In this document: piece after piece, positions 5,534-12,423 of the stretch
How positions within the stretch are numbered: the first letter of the stretch is position 1
How the letters are laid out: every line of letters begins with the position of its first letter
Assembly: GCA_016840245.1 (NCBI GenBank)
Contig: JAEOST010000490.1
Span: forward strand, 1-12,540
Reading direction: 5' to 3'
Source: Candidatus Thorarchaeota archaeon
GTDB lineage: Archaea; Asgardarchaeota; Thorarchaeia; Thorarchaeales; Thorarchaeaceae
Length of the DNA: 12,540 bases
Translations under genes and position numbers: made by a program
The notes under the pieces: generated by a model
Seen by the model: the letters and a program-made list of their open reading frames with translations, nothing else
Told to the model about the DNA's origin: nothing
Databases searched by the model: none

Positions 5534-6199
5534 TCAATCATGAGCCCAGAAGGAATCATCGTCTTCTTCGTCCTCTTCTCCTTCTTCAGAAGTCACAACA
5601 ACCTCTTCCCGAGCAGCCTTCTCGACGATTTTAGCAAAGTCTGCATGTACTCTGATTGGGATTGTGTGCGGACTGTCCAGAAGTTCAAGGATAAGCTCTT
5701 CCTTTGCAGCTTCAACCCTGACAACTTTAGCACGTTCTCCCTTGAATGCACCAGAGATAATCTCCACTACGTCATCTGTTGAGATACCCTCTGCAGCAGG
5801 TTTGGGAACTAGGAACTTGTCAATTTCTTCAAAACTGACCTTTCCACCAACACGACCTCTTACATGGGGGACTCCAGATATCGCAATCTCAACATCTCTA
5901 AATTCAAGGGTTTCGATGAATACGTACCCTCGAAGTGTTTCAGGTACAAGTATCGCTTTTACTCTTCCTAAGAGCTGGTTCTGCGATATCAGCTTGGGAT
6001 CTGCATCCTTCTTCTTCTTCTTTTTCTTGCAGCTCTTCATATGCCTGCGAGTAGTTTTGTCTGCCGCAAACTCTTCCCCACAATAGGGGCATGCCCAGAC
6101 ATCGGTCTCACCAATGACTGCTGTAGTGATGAGGTCTGTAACACCCTTCTCTTGACCAATGGTTGTACGAACTGCATAGATACTAGTGCTTGTTTCCAA
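5534..6199 (-). CDS. spt5: Transcription elongation factor Spt5 (NusG) with inserted zinc finger and acidic tail
   Basis: Spt5 binds the RNA polymerase clamp, raises processivity and can contact ribosomal S10. The NGN domain begins SIYAVRTTIGQEKGV (residues 6-20) and resumes at VKAILVPETLRGYVFIE (80-96), VPHVRG and the FLVPKP end (about 134); the KOW domain starts GISTDDVVEIISGAFKGE (138-155). Archaeal Spt5 is usually about 145-150 residues; this one has 221. The surplus is (a) an insertion after the first NGN helix with Cys37-x2-Cys40-x12-His53-x3-Cys57, a C2HC zinc-finger pattern, followed by seven lysines, and (b) an acidic tail (about 203-221) ending SFWAHD. The frame is continuous. The TTG at 6199 is chosen because GGAGG lies 8 bases before it; the longer frame begins at a TTG (6214) without a clear site. 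It follows secE. Confidence 0.93.
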   Translation of the reverse strand: METSTSIYAVRTTIGQEKGVTDLITTAVIGETDVWACPYCGEEFAADKTTRRHMKSCKKKKKKKDADPKLISQNQLLGRVKAILVPETLRGYVFIETLEFRDVEIAISGVPHVRGRVGGKVSFEEIDKFLVPKPAAEGISTDDVVEIISGAFKGERAKVVRVEAAKEELILELLDSPHTIPIRVHADFAKIVEKAAREEVVVTSEEGEEDEEDDDSFWAHD

Positions 6200-6207
6200 A
6201 GCTGATG

Positions 6208-6212
6208 CCTCC
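6208..6212 (-). promoter_or_regulatory. Shine-Dalgarno that sets the spt5 start
   Basis: GGAGG with 8 bases to the TTG at 6199 supports the inner start. A small inverted repeat GGACT/AGTCC (6215-6230, 6-base loop) sits immediately upstream and could influence access to the site. Confidence 0.55.
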
Positions 6213-6241
6213 AAGGACTGAACTGAGTCCGTAAGTAATTA

Positions 6242-6433
6242 TTATGACGGGAGCGCACGACCCCAATCTGCTGTAAGTAGTGTCATGACGACTTGAATGA
6301 TGAAGCTGAGTAATCCTACAAGGAACATGGCGAGTATGCTAACTCTAGTACTCATCCAAAGCTCCTTTCGTGAGGGCTTTGTTGCCAGTTTCAGGATACG
6401 TCTGCTTTCGTTGATGAAATCTCCGACACCCAT
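6242..6433 (-). CDS. secE: Preprotein translocase subunit SecE (Sec61 gamma)
   Basis: This 63-residue protein has the Sec61-gamma layout: an amphipathic helix FINESRRILKLATKPSRKEL (residues 6-25) lying on the cytoplasmic membrane face, then one transmembrane helix of about residues 29-52 (STRVSILAMFLVGLLSFIIQ), and a short outside end. The RxLKLAxKPxxxEL motif is characteristic of the archaeal/eukaryotic family. SecE clamps the two halves of SecY. The ATG at 6433 is preceded by GATGTGAT, close to the consensus site. It sits in the common archaeal order ftsZ-secE-spt5. Confidence 0.95.
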   Translation of the reverse strand: MGVGDFINESRRILKLATKPSRKELWMSTRVSILAMFLVGLLSFIIQVVMTLLTADWGRALPS

Positions 6434-6463
6434 TTAATATCACATCTTTATTCGAGTGTGGTC

Positions 6464-6480
6464 CTCGATTGGGAATCGAG
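6464..6480 (-). promoter_or_regulatory. Hairpin in the secE leader
   Basis: CTCGATT and AATCGAG form a perfect 7-bp stem around CCC. If the promoter at 6500-6506 is used, the start would fall near 6477, so this hairpin would form at the extreme 5' end of the secE-spt5 mRNA. It could stabilise the mRNA or act in termination of ftsZ; no T-run follows. Confidence 0.4.
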
Positions 6481-6489
6481 TGCCTTCAG

Positions 6490-6507
6490 CATTGGTTCAC
6501 TTTTAAC
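6490..6507 (-). promoter_or_regulatory. Candidate promoter of secE-spt5
   Basis: GTTAAAAGTGAACC on the minus strand is a TATA-like element in the 97-base ftsZ-secE gap. It shares an extended block (TTAAAAGT, then ACCAA) with the rpl11 operon upstream region, suggesting shared control of the two units. Confidence 0.45.
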
Positions 6508-6532
6508 ATTTGCTGAGCATCCATCTTTGGTA

Positions 6533-7660
6533 TTAACCCAATTTTGTTAGACCCAGCTCTGTCTTCAAGTCCTCCACAAGAGGAGTAACTGATTCAGATG
6601 ATGGTGAGAAGACGTAAGGTGAGCTGACGCCTGATGCAATTATTGTTACTCGCAGCTTATCTCCAAGCTCTGGTGCAATCAGAGCACCATAGATTACTTC
6701 AGCCTCTGGGTTGACTTGTTCTGTGACAAGTTCTACTACTCTCTTCGCTTCTTGAAGCTGCATATCAGTACTACCACTGACATTGATTAGGATGTTACGT
6801 GCATTCTCAATGGACACATCAATTAGTGGATTACGTAAGGCATTGTAGACGGCTTCTTCAGCTCTGTCATCGCCTTGACCCTCACCAAGTGCAATAATGG
6901 AAACGCCTCCATTACGCATAGTCGTACGTACATCCGCAAAGTCCAGATTCACAAGACCTGGTTTTGATATCAGTTCAGCAATACCTTTCACAGCACGTAC
7001 AAGAACCTCATCTGCTACCATAAATGCCTCAGGCATCGCTAAATCCGGTGCAATTTCAAGGAGCTTCTCATTGGGAATGGCTATCAGAGTATCAACATGT
7101 TCCATCAGTGCATTAAGACCTCGAGTCGCATTCTTCTTTCGAGTTGAACCCTCTACCTCGAAAGGTAAACATACTATTGCTACTGTCAGTGCTCCGTTCT
7201 CCTTTGCAGCCTTTGCAATGTGAGCAGCAGCGCCTGTACCTGTACCTCCACCCATTCCTGCAGTGATAAAGACAAGATCTCCCCTTACTACATCTTTAAT
7301 GACTTCATAGGTTTCAATTGCGGCAGCTTCTCCAAGGTCCGGGTCGTTGCCAGCACCAAGACCTCCACATGTTTCCTTTCCAAGCAGTAGTTTATGGTGT
7401 GCATTACAGAAGTACAGGTCCTGAGCATCCGTATTTACAGCAAGAGTCTCAGCTCCCTCTACTCCTACATCCATCAATCGGGTGACAGCATTATTTCCTG
7501 CTCCACCGACTCCTACAACTAGAATCCTCGCACTTACTGATTCAAGCAAGTCCGCAAGCTCGTCATCTGAAATTGATGACTTGAGCTTTCGTATCTTTGG
7601 TCCAGTACTCTGGGAATCTTGTCGTTTATTGCCGAGAACGTCTTCCAACAATGGATGCAC
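6533..7660 (-). CDS. ftsZ: Cell division GTPase FtsZ
   Basis: FtsZ is the tubulin-like GTPase that forms the division ring. The start chosen here (GTG at 7660) gives 375 residues, the usual archaeal length. The nucleotide-binding domain starts RILVVGVGGAGNNAV (about 45-59), the tubulin signature GGGTGTG is at 137-143, the NxDxxD T7 loop that completes the partner's GTPase site is at 238-243 (NLDFAD), and the C-terminal domain ends about residue 345. The open frame reaches back to a GTG at 7741 that overlaps the kinase stop, but those 27 residues are atypical, while AAGGTGTGAG lies at good spacing before the GTG at 7660. A short polar N-terminal tail (about 40 residues) precedes the fold. Position beside secE-spt5 is the usual context of archaeal FtsZ1. 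Confidence 0.96.
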   Translation of the reverse strand: MHPLLEDVLGNKRQDSQSTGPKIRKLKSSISDDELADLLESVSARILVVGVGGAGNNAVTRLMDVGVEGAETLAVNTDAQDLYFCNAHHKLLLGKETCGGLGAGNDPDLGEAAAIETYEVIKDVVRGDLVFITAGMGGGTGTGAAAHIAKAAKENGALTVAIVCLPFEVEGSTRKKNATRGLNALMEHVDTLIAIPNEKLLEIAPDLAMPEAFMVADEVLVRAVKGIAELISKPGLVNLDFADVRTTMRNGGVSIIALGEGQGDDRAEEAVYNALRNPLIDVSIENARNILINVSGSTDMQLQEAKRVVELVTEQVNPEAEVIYGALIAPELGDKLRVTIIASGVSSPYVFSPSSESVTPLVEDLKTELGLTKLG

Positions 7661-7666
7661 CTTATA

Positions 7667-7676
7667 CTCACACCTT
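7667..7676 (-). promoter_or_regulatory. Shine-Dalgarno that sets the ftsZ start
   Basis: AAGGTGTGAG followed by six bases and GTG (7660) favours the 375-residue FtsZ over the 402-residue frame. Confidence 0.6.
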
Positions 7677-7737
7677 TGATTGCTATTATTACCCAGGTAT
7701 TGTGCTAACAAAAAGTAGAATACTACCGTGGTAATAC

Positions 7738-8709
7738 TCACGTACTACGGCGGCTCTTTCTTTGTTTACCGGTTCTAAAGGTGCGCAATATCCCGTCAAT
7801 GGATAATCCGTGTTCTTTCATGAATGTGGAGGTTTCTTCAAGGCCAGGTTGACCGTTCTGAGCCCCCTTCTTTGTGATTGTCAATGCTGCTACAGCATTA
7901 GCGACATTCAATGCCTGCTGTATCCTTTCAGAACGAGACCATGCTGTGATGAATCCTGCAGCAAAGGCATCTCCTGCACCAAGCGTGTCAGCAACTGATA
8001 CTTCGAATACAGCAGAAGTGCAGTACTCGAATCCGTCGGTGGCTATAGCGCCTTTCGTTCCCTGTTTCACAACCAAAATCCCTGGAAATGTCTTCGCAAA
8101 TGTTTTCAATGCAGTCTTTGTTGGGTTAATCTTGAAGTATTCTCTGAGTTCTTCCTGATTGACAAACAATAGGTCTGTCTTTAGCAATAATTTCGAGTAA
8201 TCGACTGACCCTGCCAATCTTCCCGGATCAAGTGAAAGAATTAGACCGTTTGCAGTTGCAACGTCTGCTGCCATGCGGGTCATCATTGGAAACCCTCCGG
8301 CCACATGGATAGTTCTAGCTCGTGCAATGTATTCCTCATCTAAGGTGTGTTTATCGAGGAATCGGTTTGCACCAGGTTCAACAAATATCATGCTGTTGTT
8401 TGACGAATCTGTTACTGCAAAGAATAAACCCGTTTGTTGCTTGTCCAGTACTAGCATAGATTTTGTATCTACACCAATCTTAGCGAGGTCCTTCTGAATC
8501 ATTTGTCCATATGGATCATTGCCAATACAACTGACAAGACCGGTCTTCACTCCTAGTCGAGCACTCTGCATAGCGAAGTTTGTAGCTGAACCTCCTACGG
8601 AGATGTGTCCACCTTTTGAGATGATATGCGCAGCCTGTTTTGGTAGTTTGTCAACTGACATTGAAACATCGATGTTGGATCTTCCAATTGCTGCAACTTC
8701 TATGGACAA
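7738..8709 (-). CDS. PfkB-family carbohydrate/nucleoside kinase
   Basis: A 323-residue ribokinase-fold enzyme transferring phosphate from ATP to a sugar, nucleoside or related hydroxyl. The N-terminal substrate-binding part has the SVGGSATNFAMQSARLG motif (37-53) and the di-Gly-like GNDPYG; the C-terminal signature VADTLGAGDAFAAGF (239-253) holds the anion-hole GAG and catalytic base Asp247. The basic C-terminal end (about 310-323, many Arg/Lys) is an extension beyond the fold. The start is TTG at 8709 with GAGG 8 bases before it, inside a 12-base gap after argF, so the two are probably co-transcribed. The substrate cannot be read from the sequence; ribokinase-like or archaeal nucleoside kinase activities are candidates. 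Confidence 0.92.
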   Translation of the reverse strand: MSIEVAAIGRSNIDVSMSVDKLPKQAAHIISKGGHISVGGSATNFAMQSARLGVKTGLVSCIGNDPYGQMIQKDLAKIGVDTKSMLVLDKQQTGLFFAVTDSSNNSMIFVEPGANRFLDKHTLDEEYIARARTIHVAGGFPMMTRMAADVATANGLILSLDPGRLAGSVDYSKLLLKTDLLFVNQEELREYFKINPTKTALKTFAKTFPGILVVKQGTKGAIATDGFEYCTSAVFEVSVADTLGAGDAFAAGFITAWSRSERIQQALNVANAVAALTITKKGAQNGQPGLEETSTFMKEHGLSIDGILRTFRTGKQRKSRRST

Positions 8710-8721
8710 TAAGTTCGCCTC

Positions 8722-9648
8722 TTAGACAAGTAATGCCAGTATTGCTTTTTGTGCATGTAGACGATTCTCGGCTTGGTCAAAGACAATGCTGAATTGCATA
8801 TCGTCCATGATATCACTCGTAAGTTCCTCATCACGGTGAGCTGGAAGGCAATGCATCACCTTCACACCACGATTTGCATGTTTAACAAGGTCTCTGTTGA
8901 CCTGGAATGGCATCAATGCATCTACTTTCTCTTTGGTTTTCTCTTGGCCCATGCTGAAGAACGTATCTGTATAGATGATATCTGCACCTGTAACAGCCTC
9001 AATAGGGTCATTGACAACAGTCATTGTTGTTTCATACCTCTTACTCAGGTCTGAGGCTTTCTTCATTATGTCATCAGTGGGAGTATAACCCTTGGGTGAC
9101 CCAATACTCACATCCATTCCCATAATCGTACAGCCTTGCATGATTGAGTTGCTGACATTATTGGAATCTCCAACATAAGATATTTTCAAACCTTCGAGGT
9201 TTCCCTTATGCTCTTCAATTGTCTGCATATCAGCCATGATTTGGCAGGGGTGGTTGTAATCAGAGAGACCATTGACAACAGGTACTGTAGCGTGTTCAGC
9301 TAATCCTGCCACCTCACTGTGTGCAAATACACGAGCCATAATTGCATCACAATATCTACTCAGGACTTGAGCTGTATCTCCTATTGTTTCGCCCCTTCCT
9401 AGCTGTGTCCCGCTAGGTTGAAGATAGAGGGCATGTCCACCAAGTTGAGTCATTCCAACCTCGAAAGAAACTCTGGTTCTTGTCGATGACTTCATGAAGA
9501 TCATCGCCAATGACTTTCCCTTCAATAGTTCATGTGGTTCTCCTCGTTTCTGCATCCTCTTCAGGTCATGTGCAGTGTCCAATATTCGCCTCAATTCGAA
9601 TCGCTCGAAATCAGCCAAATCAATAAAGCTTCTACCCTTCAGACTCAT
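8722..9648 (-). CDS. argF: Ornithine carbamoyltransferase
   Basis: ArgF makes citrulline from ornithine and carbamoyl phosphate in arginine synthesis. The 308-residue length is typical. Carbamoyl-phosphate-binding SSTRTR is at 54-59, HPCQ at 133-136, the ornithine-binding SMG loop at 232-234 (TFFSMGQE), and the catalytic HCLP at 266-269 followed by AHR. The SMG loop separates it from aspartate and putrescine carbamoyltransferases; the residues before it (TDTFF, where DVWAS is common) are a mild variation. The ATG at 9648 has a weak ribosome binding site (GGGGTAT). A TATA-like box lies in the 63-base gap after ftsY, so argF probably starts a new unit with the PfkB kinase. No other arginine gene is in the window. 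Confidence 0.95.
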   Translation of the reverse strand: MSLKGRSFIDLADFERFELRRILDTAHDLKRMQKRGEPHELLKGKSLAMIFMKSSTRTRVSFEVGMTQLGGHALYLQPSGTQLGRGETIGDTAQVLSRYCDAIMARVFAHSEVAGLAEHATVPVVNGLSDYNHPCQIMADMQTIEEHKGNLEGLKISYVGDSNNVSNSIMQGCTIMGMDVSIGSPKGYTPTDDIMKKASDLSKRYETTMTVVNDPIEAVTGADIIYTDTFFSMGQEKTKEKVDALMPFQVNRDLVKHANRGVKVMHCLPAHRDEELTSDIMDDMQFSIVFDQAENRLHAQKAILALLV

Positions 9649-9692
9649 TCAGGATACCCCAAATCAGGTTTGATGCCGCATCATTTCTACGA

Positions 9693-9702
9693 GTTAATAA
9701 AA
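9693..9702 (-). promoter_or_regulatory. TATA-like box before argF
   Basis: TTTTATTAAC on the minus strand lies 45 bases before the argF ATG, just past the ftsY stop. Spacing fits a leader of about 20 bases. Assigned by likeness only. Confidence 0.4.
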
Positions 9703-9711
9703 TGGTTGGTT

Positions 9712-10623
9712 TTATTCAATACCTGCAATTCTCTTAGCAAACCACTCAGAATCGAAGAGTTTGAGGTCTTCGTATGTTTGACCCACACCCACGTAGACGA
9801 CAGGTCTTCCAGTAACATACGATATCGACAAAGCAGCGCCTCCAGAAGGATCTGCATCTACTTTCGTTAGAATTGCCCCATCTATACCTATGGCATCGTG
9901 AAACTTCTGAGCTTGAGAAAGGGCATCATTTCCTGCTAACGCATCACCTATGAAGATTTTCAGGCTGGGTTCAGCTACTCGAGCTATCTTCTTCATCTCT
10001 TCAAGTAGGTTCTTGTTACTTTGCATCCTACCTGCAGTATCGATTAGCACTATATCGATGTGTTTAGCGGCCGCATGTGCAACACCATCATAGGCAACAG
10101 CAGCTGCATCTGCACCATAATCTTGTTTTATCACCCGAATTCCAAGGGTCTGTGCATGGCGTTCAAGTTGTTCGATACTTCCTGCTCGAAATGTATCTCC
10201 TGCTACTATTACAACAGAGAACCCGTTCTGTTTGAAGAGATATGCCATCTTTGCGAGGGTTGTTGTCTTACCAGTACCATTTACACCAACAAACATGATT
10301 GATGTTGGTTCGCCCTTTGCCTTGTTTTCAGCTGCAAACTCAAGAGGATTCAATGGCTGTTCAGGTGTGAGGACTTCAAGTACCGACTCGTATATTGCTT
10401 GTTTGAAGAACTTGGCTGTCTTCTCCAATATACCTGTTCTAGACCCAAGAACTCTCTCCTTTGTCAATTCGCAGATGCGCTCTGCAACTTCAACAGCCAC
10501 ATCATTTTGAATAAGTACCAATTGAAGTTCCCAGACTGCATTGCTGAGATTCTTCTCTGTGAGCTCCTTTGTGGTTGCTTTTGTCACGGCTACGTCCAGA
10601 GCACTACGTAGCTTGTCAAACAA
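9712..10623 (-). CDS. ftsY: Signal recognition particle receptor FtsY
   Basis: FtsY is the membrane-associated SRP-GTPase that docks SRP-ribosome complexes at the translocon. The helical N domain spans about 1-90; the G domain has the P-loop GVNGTGKTTT (113-122), DTFRAGSIEQL (143-153), DTAGR (195-199), TKVD (253-256) and GGAALS, ending with GVGQTYEDLKLFD. At 303 residues it is the short archaeal form with no long acidic N-terminal domain. The TTG at 10623 follows AGGAGGAGT, located inside the end of pfdA, so the two genes are tightly coupled. It is the last gene of the conserved L39e-L31e-aIF6-L18a-prefoldin-FtsY operon. Confidence 0.97.
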   Translation of the reverse strand: MFDKLRSALDVAVTKATTKELTEKNLSNAVWELQLVLIQNDVAVEVAERICELTKERVLGSRTGILEKTAKFFKQAIYESVLEVLTPEQPLNPLEFAAENKAKGEPTSIMFVGVNGTGKTTTLAKMAYLFKQNGFSVVIVAGDTFRAGSIEQLERHAQTLGIRVIKQDYGADAAAVAYDGVAHAAAKHIDIVLIDTAGRMQSNKNLLEEMKKIARVAEPSLKIFIGDALAGNDALSQAQKFHDAIGIDGAILTKVDADPSGGAALSISYVTGRPVVYVGVGQTYEDLKLFDSEWFAKRIAGIE

Positions 10624-10627
10624 TAGG

Positions 10628-11062
10628 CTACTCCTCCTGGCCCTGAACTAGAGCCACAAGTTGTTGCAGCCGTGTACTCACTTGGTTGTGATATGTGACA
10701 AGTTCCGAGTATCTCTTGGCCTCTGTTTCATACTTGCTCTCATAATCTGTAATTGCTTCCTGAAGGTCTTTCTTTGCTTCTTCTCGGGTCTGCTGTATCG
10801 TCACGCTTTTTCCAATTACTCTATTCACTGTGACCGGATCGATGAGTTTCGCTTTCACGAGGATTCCTCCTCCTACGCTCATGAGCATCTCTTCGCCTTC
10901 TTCCTTGCCTTCAAGCTCCTCTAAAACCATATGACCAGTTTTGAGATTGGATAGAACTCCCTCGTAGAGTTTCAGATTCTGCTGTACAATTGGTATGGCC
11001 GATTCTAATCGCATTTGCTCGCTGTATAGCTGCTCAATGGCTTTTCTTGGATCTTCAGTCAT
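10628..11062 (-). CDS. pfdA: Prefoldin subunit alpha
   Basis: This 144-residue protein is the alpha subunit of the hexameric chaperone prefoldin, which captures unfolded proteins for the thermosome. Two long coiled-coil helices (about 5-50 and 90-140) flank a beta-hairpin region containing the diagnostic SVGGGILVKAKL (62-73) and GKSVTIQQT (84-92). Its ATG overlaps the rpl18a stop by four bases (ATGA), so translation is coupled. Length is typical of archaea. Confidence 0.95.
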   Translation of the reverse strand: MTEDPRKAIEQLYSEQMRLESAIPIVQQNLKLYEGVLSNLKTGHMVLEELEGKEEGEEMLMSVGGGILVKAKLIDPVTVNRVIGKSVTIQQTREEAKKDLQEAITDYESKYETEAKRYSELVTYHNQVSTRLQQLVALVQGQEE

Positions 11063-11304
11063 GAGAATTCGCTCTCCAGACCAAGCAGCTTCCTCAAATC
11101 GAGGTTTGTAACCTCTTCTGGTTTTATCTCCTTAATCTCTGTGAATTCAATATACCTTCGCTGCACTCGAGGGCGGCTACCTAACTCTGAGAGAATCTTC
11201 TCTCTCACATGGGACTCTTTTGTTGCTATTATCTCCTTACTGAAAGTAAATGTTCTCTTGTTCTTCCGGTAATTTCCGTTTACTCGCCAGACCTTTGTAC
11301 TCAT
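11059..11304 (-). CDS. rpl18a: Ribosomal protein L18a (L20e / LX)
   Basis: This 81-residue basic protein matches the archaeal LX family (one half of eukaryotic L18a): VWRVNGNYRKNKRTFTFSKEI (5-25) and SELGSRPRVQRRYIEFTEIKEI (39-60), where SELGSRxRVxRxxI is the signature. The ATG at 11304 has CGAGGTGT before it in the 14-base gap after aIF6. It overlaps pfdA at its end. Confidence 0.95.
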   Translation of the reverse strand: MSTKVWRVNGNYRKNKRTFTFSKEIIATKESHVREKILSELGSRPRVQRRYIEFTEIKEIKPEEVTNLDLRKLLGLESEFS

Positions 11305-11318
11305 CCTTTTACACCTCG

Positions 11319-11984
11319 TTAGACAAACCCTAGTACTTGTGATATGTGAGCGAGCTCCACCCCAGTTGTTTCTGAGCCCGCAATCATTCCGTCTACATTG
11401 GCAATAACGCCCAGACTTGTATATGGGCTACCTCTGTTGACAGTACCAACCTCAACATGAATATTTAGTAAATCTGTCACAACTTCAATCTCATCATCTG
11501 TAGCCATTGGATGAACAACGGCACCATGATTCGTAGTTGCTGCATTCGCTCCAACTATTGGTAACTTAGCAATAGTCCCCCTGACGACTTCGACATCCAG
11601 CACATCTGCCATTTTTTCAATATCCTTTGAATCGAATTCAGGATGACAAATCGCACCTTTATCATTGGCAAGTACTATGGTGCCAAGTGCTGTCATCTTA
11701 CTGTCAATCCAATCGATTTTGATATCGGTATGCTGCTTAAGACTAGCAAGTTCTTCATCGCTTGTGGTATATGGTACAAGAATTCCATTGGAGTTTCCTG
11801 CAGTCACTAATCCAATTACATCAAGTGTTGCTATGGTAGATTGAACTAGTGGAAGATTGAAAGCCTTCTCAATCGTTTGAAGTGCCTTCTCAGACATGTT
11901 TGGTGATACAAATACAAACTTGTCCGTGGCGATTCCAAATGCTCCTACGTTTGAATCGCCCTCGAAATCCGTCCGGGCGATCAA
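11319..11984 (-). CDS. eif6: Translation initiation factor 6 (aIF6)
   Basis: aIF6 binds the large subunit near L14/L24e and blocks subunit association until release. The 221-residue protein shows the five-fold pseudo-repeat of the family: units such as NVGAFGIATDKFVFVSP (12-28), the GLVTAGNSNGILVP segment (58-71), ALGTIVLANDKGAICHP, IVGANAATTNHGAVVHP and SLGVIANVDGMIAGSETTG near the C terminus. The TTG at 11984 follows GGAGG (start of the site overlaps the rpl31e end) by 11 bases and directly gives the expected N terminus. No C-terminal extension. Confidence 0.96.
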   Translation of the reverse strand: MIARTDFEGDSNVGAFGIATDKFVFVSPNMSEKALQTIEKAFNLPLVQSTIATLDVIGLVTAGNSNGILVPYTTSDEELASLKQHTDIKIDWIDSKMTALGTIVLANDKGAICHPEFDSKDIEKMADVLDVEVVRGTIAKLPIVGANAATTNHGAVVHPMATDDEIEVVTDLLNIHVEVGTVNRGSPYTSLGVIANVDGMIAGSETTGVELAHISQVLGFV

Positions 11985-11990
11985 TGAGGA

Positions 11991-12410
11991 CTATCCCTCC
12001 GCAAGATAGACGCGAACCAGATTGTCTGCGTTCTTAGTCGCTCGTATCCTGATTCTGCGTGGAGGCTTCTGAATACCGCGGGTCCAGATTCTTTCATTGA
12101 CCTCTGGTCGAATTAGTAATTCTTCAGGCTTCATGTGCCTCTCAACGAATTCTTTTAGAATTCTGATTGCTCTATTTGCACGACGAAGTCTACTTCCTGT
12201 CCAGTATGCCTTTCGAAGAGGAACGGTATAGATACGTTCATCAATAATCTCCTCTTCTTCAATCTCCTCAACAGGAGCCTCTTCAACTGGAGCTTCTTCC
12301 TCTGCGTCATCCTCCAGTTCCTCGGTGGGCGCTTCGACTTCTTCCTCTTCGGTTACCTCTGGTTCTGTTTCTTCTTCAGAGGTATCAATAACTTTCTCAT
12401 CTTCAGCCAT
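11991..12410 (-). CDS. rpl31e: Ribosomal protein L31e with long acidic N-terminal extension
   Basis: The C-terminal part (about residues 57-139: DERIYTVPLRKAYWTGSRLRRANRAI, then IRPEVNERIWTRG, ending VRVYLAEG) is a normal L31e, a protein near the peptide exit tunnel that contacts SRP and nascent-chain factors. It is preceded by about 57 residues made mostly of Glu and Asp with Pro/Val/Thr, including a short repeat EEAPVEEAPVEE. Archaeal L31e is usually about 80-100 residues, so 139 is long. The ATG at 12410 has AGGTGAG five bases upstream, so the extension seems really translated; no internal start with a good site is evident at the L31e boundary. It follows rpl39e by ten bases. Confidence 0.94.
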   Translation of the reverse strand: MAEDEKVIDTSEEETEPEVTEEEEVEAPTEELEDDAEEEAPVEEAPVEEIEEEEIIDERIYTVPLRKAYWTGSRLRRANRAIRILKEFVERHMKPEELLIRPEVNERIWTRGIQKPPRRIRIRATKNADNLVRVYLAEG

Positions 12411-12423
12411 TTACGCTCACCTA

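Noticed and set aside
7719..7739. Imperfect dyad TACC-AC-GGTA between the kinase gene and ftsZ as an operator
   Set aside because: The arms are only four bases with mismatched flanks; too weak to call a binding site.
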